A stretch of 64,000 nt of DNA, from positions 1-64,000 of the forward strand of contig JAILFK010000058.1 of assembly GCA_024697595.1 (NCBI GenBank). Reading direction: 5' to 3'. Origin of the DNA: Lachnospiraceae bacterium. GTDB taxonomy: Bacteria > Bacillota > Clostridia > Lachnospirales > Lachnospiraceae. Under the pieces are notes generated by a model, which was not told the origin of the DNA, did not search any database, and worked only from the letters and a program-made list of their open reading frames with translations. Both the position numbers and the translations under genes were made by a program. Below, one piece after another: positions 36,865-49,071 of this stretch. The stretch's first letter is position 1, and each line of letters opens with the position of its first letter.

Positions 36865-39800
36865 TTATTTTCTGTATTTTTCGTGAATAGCGTAGAATAA
36901 TGACTTGTCTTTATACATCAATTTGTCTGCTTCAGATATTAATTCATCAATATCAGACATCTTTTCTTTCCAAGTGAATCCTACTGCCACATCTGGAGCA
37001 TCCTTCTCTTGAAATCTCGCAAGAAGTTTTTGTCTCAGGTCATTAAAAGTTTTCTCATCCACACCATGAAGGAGTACCATAAACTCATCTCCTCCGCTTC
37101 TGAAAATATTATCTGCGCCATAAACATCTGCGATAATATTAGCTGTTTGCTGAATATATCTATCCCCAGCTTCATGGCCCTGTACATCATTAACTTCTTT
37201 CAAACCATTCATATCAGCAAAAACTATACCTACACTCTTTTTAGTTCCTTTGATTTCTTCCTTCTTTGTGAGCATAGCATTTCTATTATGCACTCCTGTA
37301 AGATCATCAAAACTATTAATTTTTTGGAAATAATTTGATAGCACTTTTGCACTAATCACATAGGATACTGTCTGCAAAATCTTCTTGACCTTTTGATATT
37401 CTTTAATATCATAATTATCCACACATAAATAGCCCATTATCTTGCCATTATTGTAAAATGGTACAGCCATAAATCTACTTATACCTCGTCTGACAGTAGT
37501 CACATAAACCGCCGGTGAAGCATGTCTTAACATCTGCACATTTTCAATAATTACAATCTTGTTATCCTGCAACATCTTCTCCCAAGGTTTGTAATACACA
37601 TTATAATCCAGATTCTGCAAGGTATCTTTTTGAGAAACAGCACCGTCATAACAATATTCAAATGTATTATTAACTATCTCTCGATCAATTTCTAAAATGT
37701 ATATTCTATCTGCTGTAATATATTTAGATATCTCCCTCAAAGAATTCATGATGCTATCCTCATACTCGGAGGTATCTCTTAATATATCAACAATCTTCTT
37801 GGTCACTTCGTCTGCAATCTCTTTCTCAGATGTGACTATCTTTTTATCCTTTTCCTCCTGACCCATAACTTGTCCATAGTTTAGATATATCTCATGCTTT
37901 GTCATCTTTGCAGATATAAATTTGCTAAAGGTATTTAACATCAATTCCACATTGTACTTTGTCGCCTTATCATAGTTGTCTACGCATAAATAGCCCACTA
38001 AATTACCGGCAATGTAATTTGGAATCATAATCACATTGTATATACCTATTGCGCGCAAATCATTATATAAATCCGCATATTTTTCGCGAATATCTTGAAT
38101 ATCATCTATTCTGATATATCCATCTATCAGATTTTCGCTCATAAACTGTTCAACTAATTCATTATCTGCAGTTGAAAAAAAACCATCAATGGCAGACACA
38201 TCATCTTTAGCCCACTCAAATCTGGATTTTATGCCACCTCCCATATTGTTGAGAATATAAACTCTGTCTGCATCTAATACTTCTCCGATTTCCTTGATTG
38301 TCATATTCATGACATCTTCAAAGGCAACAACATTTTCAACCCTGATCCACATTTCATCAACAATCTTGTAAGTATTCAGATCAATCTCACGCTTCAGATA
38401 TTTATCAGTATAATCCTGTATGGTTTTAAAGATAAACACACTGCTTCCTGCCTGGGAAAATGGAGCTGCCACAAATTCAACCATAGCTTCAAATGCCATA
38501 CTATAATTATTATCTGATATAACCTCACCTCTGGCCGCTCTATATGCGTAATCAATCCACTTTGAGTTTATGTTTTTAAACAGTTTTAAACAACTCTTTC
38601 CCACTAGTTCTTTTGAGTTATATCCTGTTAACTCACAGTATTTTTTATTAACATATACGATAGTCATATCTGTAGGTTCAAGATGAGCCTCCTCGCCCTG
38701 TTCAAACTGTGGTTTTACGATAACCATCGGCAGTGGTATATCCCTAAATGAATCTAGCTTAAATTCATTTCCCTTAAGCAAGATTTCGCCATTAATCTTA
38801 TTTTTATTTTCAGTCAAACGATCTAATGCAAGACTTATAACTCCATTTAAATCATTAAACTCAGAACCATAAGCCAAGCCATACATCATACTGACTTTCA
38901 CGACATTGCCATCAATAGAGTTTATAGTGCTAATATGTTCCTCTAATTCTCTTAATAAACGTTGCACTTCTTCACTTTTTACATTTCTTCCTGCAATGGC
39001 AAAACTACCATTTGTCACTCTGCCTAGTGTATAATTATCTCTAAAAGTGTCGCGCAAAATGTCCGCTAAACGCATAGTCAGCAACTGTATAACATCATCG
39101 CCCAAGGTCCTGTTTATATCCTCGTATTCCGGAATTTCTACAATAATATATATATAATCCTCCTGGTTGGATCTGTAATTATTATCATATCCAATCATTG
39201 CCACTAATACACCTCTGGCGTTCATAAATCCGGTCTCAGTATCAAAGATGCTTATGGAATCTTTGATACCAGCATCTGCTATATCCTGATCTACATCTGT
39301 AAAATATCCCACTAAACCGGTAATTATTCCTTCTTTATATACCGGGAATTTAGACGCAAGAATATTGTGCATCTTACCATTCACAATATTTTCTCCCGCT
39401 ATATTAATATATTTCTTTCCACATTCAATAACATCTTTTTCAATATCTCTAAACGGCTTATCATTGACATGCCATCCCATCTCTTCGTCATTTTTTCCCA
39501 AAATGCATTCTTCAGACTCAAAACCATAATAATCCAAGAAACTTTGACTTGCCCCTAAGAATCTTCTATCTTTATCCTTCCAAAACATCTTGATGTTAGA
39601 ATTTCTCAAAAGTGCCTGCCATACATCAAAGTAGCTCTTGTCATCATCTGAAGAATATCTATAGGTCATGTTGTTCACCAGTCGATTGATAGCTGCCATC
39701 TTATCTTGCTGTCCCTCTATAAAAGCAGGCCTAATACACAACAAATATCTATTGCCACCTGACTCTGGTAATGCTACCACATTAAACTCGGTCCACACAT

Positions 39801-42138
39801 AATTGCCAGATTCATCTTTAATTCTAAACTCCTCGCAAAAAGATCCTCTAGCAGCATCACTCAAATGTTTTTCAAAGGAAATATTGTTTACAAATTCATT
39901 TCTAAATCTATCTATATCGTCAAAATACATTCTGCGAACATTGTACTTCTCATAGAAATCCTCCACACCAGAATTGGCTTCTCCCACAGTCTCGTTTAAC
40001 CAGATACTATAAACAACCTTCCACTCATCTCGGTCTAAATCAATGAGATATATACCATCAAACAGTGTAGTTAGATTTCTTATTACTGCATCAAGTTCTT
40101 CAAGCCTCTCAACCTCACTAATCTCCGTCTCTGCGACAAAAGCGCTAAGCATAGCCTCACCCTTGCGAGCCACCACCTTTTTGAAAGTAAAATAATAATA
40201 CTTATCATTATTGACAAAGGTCATATTCTCCACCTTGCCTGTCTCAATAGCGCGATCAGCCAAATTTTTAAATTTCGAACTAAGCGCCGACTCAGAAGAA
40301 TTCATATCCCATTCTATAACCTCAACACCATTATCCCCAAGCTTGGTAACAACATCCCGATATTTGTCATTTTGATATACCATGGTAAAAGAATTACAAT
40401 CATAATAGAAAAGCGCTGCAGGAACATCTTCAGGAAGTTCTGCAAGCCCAACCTGATCATAAAATGATGCCTGGGATCTAGTCTCCTGTGCAATCATGCG
40501 ATCACTGATATTAACCATTGCTTCATCAAAAGGAAGCGGTTTGCCATAAAAATATCCCTGAATTTTTTCACAACCAATACTGCGCAAAAATTCCAATTGT
40601 TCCTCTGTCTCCACGCCCTCAGCAAGAGTGTGGATTCCTAACTCTTTAGCCATTTTCACTGCCAACTTAACGATAGATTTTGATCTCTCATCAAAATTTC
40701 GCATAAAAATCATATCTATTTTGATTTCATCAAAGTTGTAATCTTTCAACACATTTAGTGAAGAATATCCGCTACCAAAATCATCCATCCACACCTGGAA
40801 ACCAGCTTTATGAAAACGTTCAATGGCATCTCTTGTAATGCCATTATCCGAGATGACAGTTGTCTCAGTAATCTCTACCGGAATCATATTACGCGGAATT
40901 TCATACTCATCAACAGCATCTATAAGCATCTCAACTGGATCAATCACATCAAAATCTGTGCGGGAAATATTTACAGAAACAGGCACTATTTCTTTACCTG
41001 CTTTTATTTTTTCACTTATTAATTTTGCAACTTGATTAGCTACACATCTATCAATCTTATAAGACAGACCATTCTCCTCCAAAACGGGAATAAATTCCCC
41101 TGAGGAAATCATGCCGTATCGCTTATCCTGCCATCGCACCAAAGCTTCAAAGCTGGCCAGTTTACCTGTCATAGCTCGAACCACCGGTTGAAAATACACC
41201 TGAATAGAACCATCTAAAATAGCTCTATCTAACTGGGATAAAATATATTCTGTCTTGTCAAAATTCTTGGCCATATTATCATCAAACCAAGAAAATCCTG
41301 ACGCATATCTATTTTTATTGGCATCACAAGCCACCTTGGCCCAATCGCACAAGGTTGAAACAGATACTCCATCTATATATTTACAGATTCCTATCTTAAC
41401 AGGAAGAGAATTGGAATTATTGCTCTGATGAAACGCAACAATTATATTGTTTAGCTTCATCTCAATATTTTTTGTATCCGTATATCCGTAAAATCTATCT
41501 TCGCCAAATCTCGAGCAATTGTGACCCCCTAGTTCCTCAGATATAATCTCAGCAAACTCAACCAAAAGCCCATCTCCCGACTCTCTGCCGTACTTGCTGT
41601 TAAACCCTTTCATTCCAATAAAATCAAAGCTCAAAATCACTGGATTCCGGCCGCTTTTGTACATCTTATCTAATCCCTCAGATGCTGTCTCCAAAAAATA
41701 CCATCCGTTTTGCAAACCTGTTAAACCATCAAGCCTAGTCCTAACTGTTGTCATAAACACATGAAGCAATTTGCCATATTCAGGATCGTCTATGCACTTA
41801 CCATATATTTGCACATATATCACATTGGCTTCTTGAGTGATAATTCTAAAACTAATCTGATCAAAATTACCATCATCTGATAATATCTGACTTTTAATTC
41901 GCCTTCTCACATCCTCTTTATCCTTAAGATAAATCATGCCCTCAAAAGTCCCTCCTGTTAAATTCATAAATTCAACAGCAGTTTTACACTCAAATATATC
42001 CATCACAGCCTCATTGGCATATAAAATATCACAATCCCCATCCGCCTGATAGATAAAAAACCCTCCAGGTAAATTCGCCAGACCTCTTTGAATCAAATCA
42101 CTATTTAAGTCAAATTTAATTATCTCTTTTCTTCCCAT
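36865..42138 (-). CDS. Very large cytoplasmic c-di-GMP protein (PAS-GGDEF-EAL-PAS repeats-GGDEF-PAS-GAF-GAF-GGDEF)
   Basis: About 1757 residues with no membrane segment. Approximate domains are PAS 10-130, degenerate GGDEF 135-290 (RFGEDRF), EAL 295-545, three PAS-like domains 560-960, a second degenerate GGDEF (RVTNGSF) 965-1100, PAS 1115-1250, two GAF domains 1260-1590, and a C-terminal GGDEF 1595-1755. The EAL domain keeps FEALVRW, ITET, DDFGSGYSS and AEGVET, so phosphodiesterase activity is expected. The last GGDEF keeps RSGGDEF and should be an active cyclase. One chain thus has both activities and six or more sensory domains. The start is uncertain: in-frame ATGs lie at 42174, 42153 and 42138, and only the last has a fairly spaced GGGA. 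It follows the beta-galactosidase gene. Confidence 0.88.
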   Translation of the reverse strand: MGRKEIIKFDLNSDLIQRGLANLPGGFFIYQADGDCDILYANEAVMDIFECKTAVEFMNLTGGTFEGMIYLKDKEDVRRRIKSQILSDDGNFDQISFRIITQEANVIYVQIYGKCIDDPEYGKLLHVFMTTVRTRLDGLTGLQNGWYFLETASEGLDKMYKSGRNPVILSFDFIGMKGFNSKYGRESGDGLLVEFAEIISEELGGHNCSRFGEDRFYGYTDTKNIEMKLNNIIVAFHQSNNSNSLPVKIGICKYIDGVSVSTLCDWAKVACDANKNRYASGFSWFDDNMAKNFDKTEYILSQLDRAILDGSIQVYFQPVVRAMTGKLASFEALVRWQDKRYGMISSGEFIPVLEENGLSYKIDRCVANQVAKLISEKIKAGKEIVPVSVNISRTDFDVIDPVEMLIDAVDEYEIPRNMIPVEITETTVISDNGITRDAIERFHKAGFQVWMDDFGSGYSSLNVLKDYNFDEIKIDMIFMRNFDERSKSIVKLAVKMAKELGIHTLAEGVETEEQLEFLRSIGCEKIQGYFYGKPLPFDEAMVNISDRMIAQETRSQASFYDQVGLAELPEDVPAALFYYDCNSFTMVYQNDKYRDVVTKLGDNGVEVIEWDMNSSESALSSKFKNLADRAIETGKVENMTFVNNDKYYYFTFKKVVARKGEAMLSAFVAETEISEVERLEELDAVIRNLTTLFDGIYLIDLDRDEWKVVYSIWLNETVGEANSGVEDFYEKYNVRRMYFDDIDRFRNEFVNNISFEKHLSDAARGSFCEEFRIKDESGNYVWTEFNVVALPESGGNRYLLCIRPAFIEGQQDKMAAINRLVNNMTYRYSSDDDKSYFDVWQALLRNSNIKMFWKDKDRRFLGASQSFLDYYGFESEECILGKNDEEMGWHVNDKPFRDIEKDVIECGKKYINIAGENIVNGKMHNILASKFPVYKEGIITGLVGYFTDVDQDIADAGIKDSISIFDTETGFMNARGVLVAMIGYDNNYRSNQEDYIYIIVEIPEYEDINRTLGDDVIQLLTMRLADILRDTFRDNYTLGRVTNGSFAIAGRNVKSEEVQRLLRELEEHISTINSIDGNVVKVSMMYGLAYGSEFNDLNGVISLALDRLTENKNKINGEILLKGNEFKLDSFRDIPLPMVIVKPQFEQGEEAHLEPTDMTIVYVNKKYCELTGYNSKELVGKSCLKLFKNINSKWIDYAYRAARGEVISDNNYSMAFEAMVEFVAAPFSQAGSSVFIFKTIQDYTDKYLKREIDLNTYKIVDEMWIRVENVVAFEDVMNMTIKEIGEVLDADRVYILNNMGGGIKSRFEWAKDDVSAIDGFFSTADNELVEQFMSENLIDGYIRIDDIQDIREKYADLYNDLRAIGIYNVIMIPNYIAGNLVGYLCVDNYDKATKYNVELMLNTFSKFISAKMTKHEIYLNYGQVMGQEEKDKKIVTSEKEIADEVTKKIVDILRDTSEYEDSIMNSLREISKYITADRIYILEIDREIVNNTFEYCYDGAVSQKDTLQNLDYNVYYKPWEKMLQDNKIVIIENVQMLRHASPAVYVTTVRRGISRFMAVPFYNNGKIMGYLCVDNYDIKEYQKVKKILQTVSYVISAKVLSNYFQKINSFDDLTGVHNRNAMLTKKEEIKGTKKSVGIVFADMNGLKEVNDVQGHEAGDRYIQQTANIIADVYGADNIFRSGGDEFMVLLHGVDEKTFNDLRQKLLARFQEKDAPDVAVGFTWKEKMSDIDELISEADKLMYKDKSLFYAIHEKYRK

Positions 42139-42196
42139 AATACAATTTCCCATCCTTTGAGATGCATTTATCATATCCTAGATAAGTAAGATATTT

Positions 42197-45256
<3,060 letters not shown>

Positions 45257-45267
45257 CTATATGTCAT

Positions 45268-46647
45268 CTACACTCTCTCCACAATCTCTCTTGCAACATA
45301 AACACCCGCTGCCGAAGCATGAGATAATGAATGTGTCACACCGCTTCCGTCTCCAATAACAAATAAATTTCTATACTCCGTCTCAAGATTTTCATCCACT
45401 TCGACTTCCATATTATAAAACTTTACCTCAACGCCATAAAGCAAAGTATCCTCATTTGCTGTACCCGGTGCAATTTTATCAAGAGCGTAAATCATCTCAA
45501 TTATTCCATCTAATATTCTCTTAGGAAGCACCAGACTTAAATCTCCTGGTGTAGCTTTTAGTGTAGGTCTGACTGTACACTCAGCAATTCTCTTTTCATT
45601 GCTTCTACGACCTCTCTCCAAATCGCCAAAGCGCTGCACGATAACACCACCTCCGAGCATATTTGAAAGTCTAGCTATACTCTCACCATACTCATTACTA
45701 TTTTTAAATGGTTCTGAAAAATGTTTACTTACCAAAAGTGCAAAATTAGTATTTTCCGTCTGTAAGCTCTTGTCTTCGTAACTATGTCCATTGGCTGTTA
45801 TTATTCCATTGGTATTTTCATTTACCACAGCACCATTTGGATTCATACAAAAAGTTCTTACATTATCCTCAAATTTATGAGTGCGATATACAATCTTACC
45901 CTCGTACAAATCTTTGGTCACATCCTCAAATACCACTGCTGGCAGTTCCACTCTAACGCCGATGTCCACACGATCTGACATAGATTTTATATTCATCTCC
46001 TCGCAGACATCCTGCATCCATTTACTTCCGCTTCGACCTGCTGAAATAATACAATACTCTCCCTCACATACATCCGCCCCATCATTGTATGTAAGTCTAT
46101 AACCACCATCATCTAATCTATTTACATGCTCGATGGCAGTATTGAAATAAAAATCTACTTTATCTTTTAACTCATCATATAAGTTCCCAAGAACTATATA
46201 ATTCTTATCTGTTCCCAAATGTCTAACTGACGCATCAAGGAGGGACAACTCATTTTGGATACACTTCTTTTTTAATTCTGATCCCTTGGTGGAATAAAGC
46301 TTAGTTCCCTCTCCCCCTCTAGCCATATTGATATCATCCACATACTCCATCAATTCAATGGCTGTCTCTCGACCGATATGCTCATGTAAAGTTCCGCCAA
46401 AAGCATTGGTAATATTATATTTTCCATCAGAAAAAGCACCTGCTCCACCGAAACCACTCATAATTGAACAAGTCGGGCAAGAGATGCAACTTTTTACTTT
46501 ATTTCCATCTATAGGGCACTTTCTTTTTTCCAAAGGATTGCCCGCTTCAAAGACAGCTATCTTTAGCTTGTCATTTAGCTTTGCTAATTCATAGGCAGAA
46601 TAAATTCCCCCTGGTCCTGCCCCCACAATTACAACATCATATTTCAT
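45268..46647 (-). CDS. FAD-dependent oxidoreductase (COG2509-type)
   Basis: A 459-residue flavoprotein. The N-terminal dinucleotide fold starts with VVIVGAGPGGIYSAYELAKL. A cysteine-rich stretch (CPIDGNKVKSCISCPTC) is followed by the family motif GFGGAGAFSDGKYN, and the C-terminal FAD motif is NLFVIGDGSGVTHSLSHASA. The protein is annotated in many anaerobes as an uncharacterised FAD-dependent dehydrogenase, and its substrate is unknown. The four cysteines could form an iron-sulfur or disulfide site. It heads a possible three-gene unit with the beta-galactosidase and the c-di-GMP protein, although a shared function is not evident. Confidence 0.88.
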   Translation of the reverse strand: MKYDVVIVGAGPGGIYSAYELAKLNDKLKIAVFEAGNPLEKRKCPIDGNKVKSCISCPTCSIMSGFGGAGAFSDGKYNITNAFGGTLHEHIGRETAIELMEYVDDINMARGGEGTKLYSTKGSELKKKCIQNELSLLDASVRHLGTDKNYIVLGNLYDELKDKVDFYFNTAIEHVNRLDDGGYRLTYNDGADVCEGEYCIISAGRSGSKWMQDVCEEMNIKSMSDRVDIGVRVELPAVVFEDVTKDLYEGKIVYRTHKFEDNVRTFCMNPNGAVVNENTNGIITANGHSYEDKSLQTENTNFALLVSKHFSEPFKNSNEYGESIARLSNMLGGGVIVQRFGDLERGRRSNEKRIAECTVRPTLKATPGDLSLVLPKRILDGIIEMIYALDKIAPGTANEDTLLYGVEVKFYNMEVEVDENLETEYRNLFVIGDGSGVTHSLSHASAAGVYVAREIVERV

Positions 46648-46746
46648 ATTTATAGCCCTCCTCAGTCTTCTTTCATTTTAACACACATAGATATATCCAT
46701 CTACTTATAACAGGGCATTTTCTCCGCTTTATATCATATGCTCATC

Positions 46747-47214
46747 TTAATTATTTAAAGCCTCAAGTCTATGTACTAGATATTCAATTCCATTAATTTG
46801 TTTTTCCTTACTAAGGTTTGAACCTAATGTATTTCCAGCCAATGATAATTTCATATTACCATCAGTTGTCTTTAATAAAAGCACCTTTTTCCCAAATATT
46901 CCCTTTTTAACTTTAGCTGAAACTATATCCCTAAATGCCATTACAAATCCACCTGTCATCACGCTAGGATCCATATTAGAAATACAGCAAAAAGAAATAT
47001 AATTCTCAGACACTCCTATGTAGCAATATTGATTTGATAATGCACCTACAGCACCACTGCCAGGGAGACCTAATGCATTCATACCAGCGGTTATACCAAT
47101 AATAACTTTAGAATCCGCCATAATGGTTCCCCACATAGTAGCTTCATATTGCTCATTCTCTACTAAATAATTGTTTAACATTTCCATTTTACGTTCTTCA
47201 TTCATTAATTCCAT
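46747..47214 (-). CDS. Hypothetical protein, possible bacterial PH-like fold
   Basis: A 155-residue protein of unknown function. A charged N-terminal helix (1-25) is followed by a glycine-rich, weakly hydrophobic stretch (about 30-65) and alternating beta strands (YCYIGVSENYISFCCI, FVMAFRDIVSAKVKKG, KVLLLKTTDGNMKLSL) ending in a helix. The strand pattern resembles small bacterial PH domains, but this is a guess from the pattern only. GGAG precedes the start. It is the last of four closely spaced unknown genes (gap 17 bp). Confidence 0.65.
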   Translation of the reverse strand: MELMNEERKMEMLNNYLVENEQYEATMWGTIMADSKVIIGITAGMNALGLPGSGAVGALSNQYCYIGVSENYISFCCISNMDPSVMTGGFVMAFRDIVSAKVKKGIFGKKVLLLKTTDGNMKLSLAGNTLGSNLSKEKQINGIEYLVHRLEALNN

Positions 47215-47231
47215 TTTCTTCTTCTCCGTTT

Positions 47232-47681
47232 TTATTTTGTTTTTAATAAAATATAAGGCTTTTTATCATTTCTTAAGTGAAGTTCATGATAAAACTCTGA
47301 CCTTCTTTTTATTCCCTTTGATTGTTGATATAGCGAAATAGCTGCCCAGCTAGCTTCTCCCTGTTCAGGCCTTTCAATAATTTTTGATAGCATGTCATCC
47401 ATATAAAAATATGAGCTATACATTATATCTTCATCATCATATTCAACAAAAGACTTTGCTGGCATAAATATTTCCATAAGTGTAACTCCAACCTCCGTCA
47501 CATCTTTTATTGAATAAAAAATATTGCCGTTCTGCTCTGCTCCAATAATGACCATAGATTCTGCAAAATCCTCAATCATATTCTTAAACTCTTCAATTTT
47601 ACCAAGATATGATTTGCTATACACATGCTGATAAGTCATTTTATCGTTTTTATATATGTACTTAGTATTCATGATGTTCAT
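47232..47681 (-). CDS. Hypothetical protein in a four-gene unknown operon
   Basis: A 149-residue acidic soluble protein that I do not recognise. It contains SMVIIGAEQNGNIFYSI and VGVTLMEIFMPAKSFVEY, with no membrane segment or signal peptide. The ATG at 47681 shares one base with the stop of the preceding gene (TGATG), and GGAGG lies four bases upstream, so it is translationally coupled. A TTG one codon earlier is less likely. The small size, soluble nature and coupling fit a complex or an immunity-type protein, but no function can be assigned. Confidence 0.65.
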   Translation of the reverse strand: MNIMNTKYIYKNDKMTYQHVYSKSYLGKIEEFKNMIEDFAESMVIIGAEQNGNIFYSIKDVTEVGVTLMEIFMPAKSFVEYDDEDIMYSSYFYMDDMLSKIIERPEQGEASWAAISLYQQSKGIKRRSEFYHELHLRNDKKPYILLKTK

Positions 47682-48088
47682 CAAACCTCCGCATAAACGT
47701 CATTAACAATACCGCCTGGGATTGGAATCTGAACAATATAAATATTTTTTATTTTCAGATTATTAGCTTCGGCAAACTTATCCAATTCATATTTCATCAA
47801 TGAATAATCGGTATCATAATCCAAATATCTTGTATAAATACATTTTTTACAGCGTAATAATTCGATATATTCTAATCCCTCTGGGACTTCATTAATTTCA
47901 CGATTCATGGATAATAATATCTCAAATTGATTTAACGTATCCATTATTCTAAAAACCTTAGGGCTTGTAGTGTATAATCCTTTATCCAATAGCTCGTCAC
48001 TAATTTCCGCGACTTTTTCCGATTGTGCTATTTCAGTCGAAAACTTCAGCACATTATTCAATTCCAAATGTTCATATGTAAATTTCAT
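47681..48088 (-). CDS. Hypothetical protein, possible GyrI-like effector-binding domain
   Basis: A 135-residue protein. The C-terminal half (ELLRCKKCIYTRYLDYDTDY, then KYELDKFAEANNLKIKNIYI) has the spacing of GyrI-like effector-binding domains found after MerR or AraC DNA-binding domains. The N-terminal half resembles the linker and first strands of that fold. No helix-turn-helix is present. If right, it would be a stand-alone ligand-binding protein; this is tentative. It lies 2 bp after the preceding gene and overlaps the next by one base. Confidence 0.6.
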   Translation of the reverse strand: MKFTYEHLELNNVLKFSTEIAQSEKVAEISDELLDKGLYTTSPKVFRIMDTLNQFEILLSMNREINEVPEGLEYIELLRCKKCIYTRYLDYDTDYSLMKYELDKFAEANNLKIKNIYIVQIPIPGGIVNDVYAEV

Positions 48089-48090
48089 TT

Positions 48091-48705
48091 TTAATCCTTC
48101 TTATAAACTTTATCCCATGTATATTTTCTACTGTGAAGAAAACCATCATTCTGTAACCAATCAAGTATTTTCCCTTGGATGTTTTCAGCCTTCATAAGGC
48201 TATATATATCATCGGGAGTTCTGTAACCATTTTGCTTTTCTTTGTATATTTCAGAAAGTCGTTTTCTATATTCTTTTGTATCATTGATATCGATATTTAA
48301 TCGTGGTGGGCGCACATTTATACCATATTTATATGTTCCACATATCCCGATAGATTCAGTTTTAATCACTTCCTCTATGAAAGTCCTATAGAATTTTTCT
48401 GTTAACACATTTCTAGGGTCATCATCTTTCCTATCATTACTTATTTGCATCACAGGAATTTTTAACAACTTTCCATTCAACAAAATACATGCTATATATG
48501 CCGTATCTCTATAATCACTCGAGGCACCTTTATCATTTCCTACCATAGCAAAAGCTATACCATTTCTTGGGATAGTCCACTTCTTAATAACGATTTTTTT
48601 AAAGAGCAACAATCTTATTTCTATATATTCATCATCTTTATACATTAGCAAATCACAGAACAAATCCTGTGCAGGTGCCATGCACAATAATTTCATGTCA
48701 TCCAA
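48091..48705 (-). CDS. Hypothetical protein, first gene of a four-gene unknown operon
   Basis: A 204-residue soluble protein of unknown function. Beta-rich N-terminal sequence (EYIEIRLLLFKKIVIKKWTI) is followed by a mixed region and a C-terminal helical part (YRTPDDIYSLMKAENIQGKI). I recognise no motif. The start appears to be TTG at 48705, because GGAGGG (48718-48713) lies exactly seven bases upstream. The in-frame ATG three codons later would leave too long a gap. The three following genes are packed with gaps of 2, -1 and 17 bp. Confidence 0.65.
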   Translation of the reverse strand: MDDMKLLCMAPAQDLFCDLLMYKDDEYIEIRLLLFKKIVIKKWTIPRNGIAFAMVGNDKGASSDYRDTAYIACILLNGKLLKIPVMQISNDRKDDDPRNVLTEKFYRTFIEEVIKTESIGICGTYKYGINVRPPRLNIDINDTKEYRKRLSEIYKEKQNGYRTPDDIYSLMKAENIQGKILDWLQNDGFLHSRKYTWDKVYKKD

Positions 48706-48743
48706 AAATTAACCCTCCTAATCCGTCTATAATCGGCCCATAA

Positions 48744-48917
48744 TTAAATTTCCTTATTTTTAGATTCATTCTTCAAATTATCACTTAATTTTCTCATCAA
48801 AGTCTGACTCATACTTATTGCAGGAAGTGGATTATATTTTGCATATTTTTCAAGCATTTTCTCTTTAATTAATCTACCATAGTTCATACTCTCAAACAAA
48901 TATAATCGCCCAATCAT
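48744..48917 (-). pseudogene. Short ORF, probable 3' remnant of a lost gene
   Basis: A 57-codon reading frame (from MIGRLYLFESMN to a TAA at 48744) with protein-like composition (KEKMLEKYAKYNPLPAISMS). The frame extends seven further codons upstream without a start and then meets a stop. No ribosome site precedes the ATG. It begins just after the SDR terminator and ends 38 bp before the unknown operon on the same strand. It looks like the C-terminal end of a larger gene whose front was deleted. Apart from this and the terminator, the 366-bp gap from 48706 to 49071 holds nothing I can identify. Confidence 0.45.
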
Positions 48918-48954
48918 ATCAGAAAAATCTTTAACATGCTAACTTCCCCGCGCC

Positions 48955-48987
48955 TAAAAAGAGACCGTCCACAAATGGACAGTCTCT
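48955..48987 (-). terminator. Rho-independent terminator of the SDR gene
   Basis: AGAGAC-GTCCA pairs with TGGAC-GTCTCT through a 12-pair stem with one mismatch and a CAAA loop, 85 bp after the SDR stop. A run of five T follows on the minus strand. Confidence 0.85.
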
Positions 48988-49071
48988 AATCTACACTCTT
49001 TGGAAATTATTTCTTGGAAAAATCATATATATTTTTTCAATACATAATTTAATTAATCTAGTATGACTATA

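Noticed and set aside
46747..48705. Toxin-immunity cassette as a firm call for the unknown operon
   Set aside because: No toxin domain or secretion signal is visible; the remnant ORF is too short to identify.
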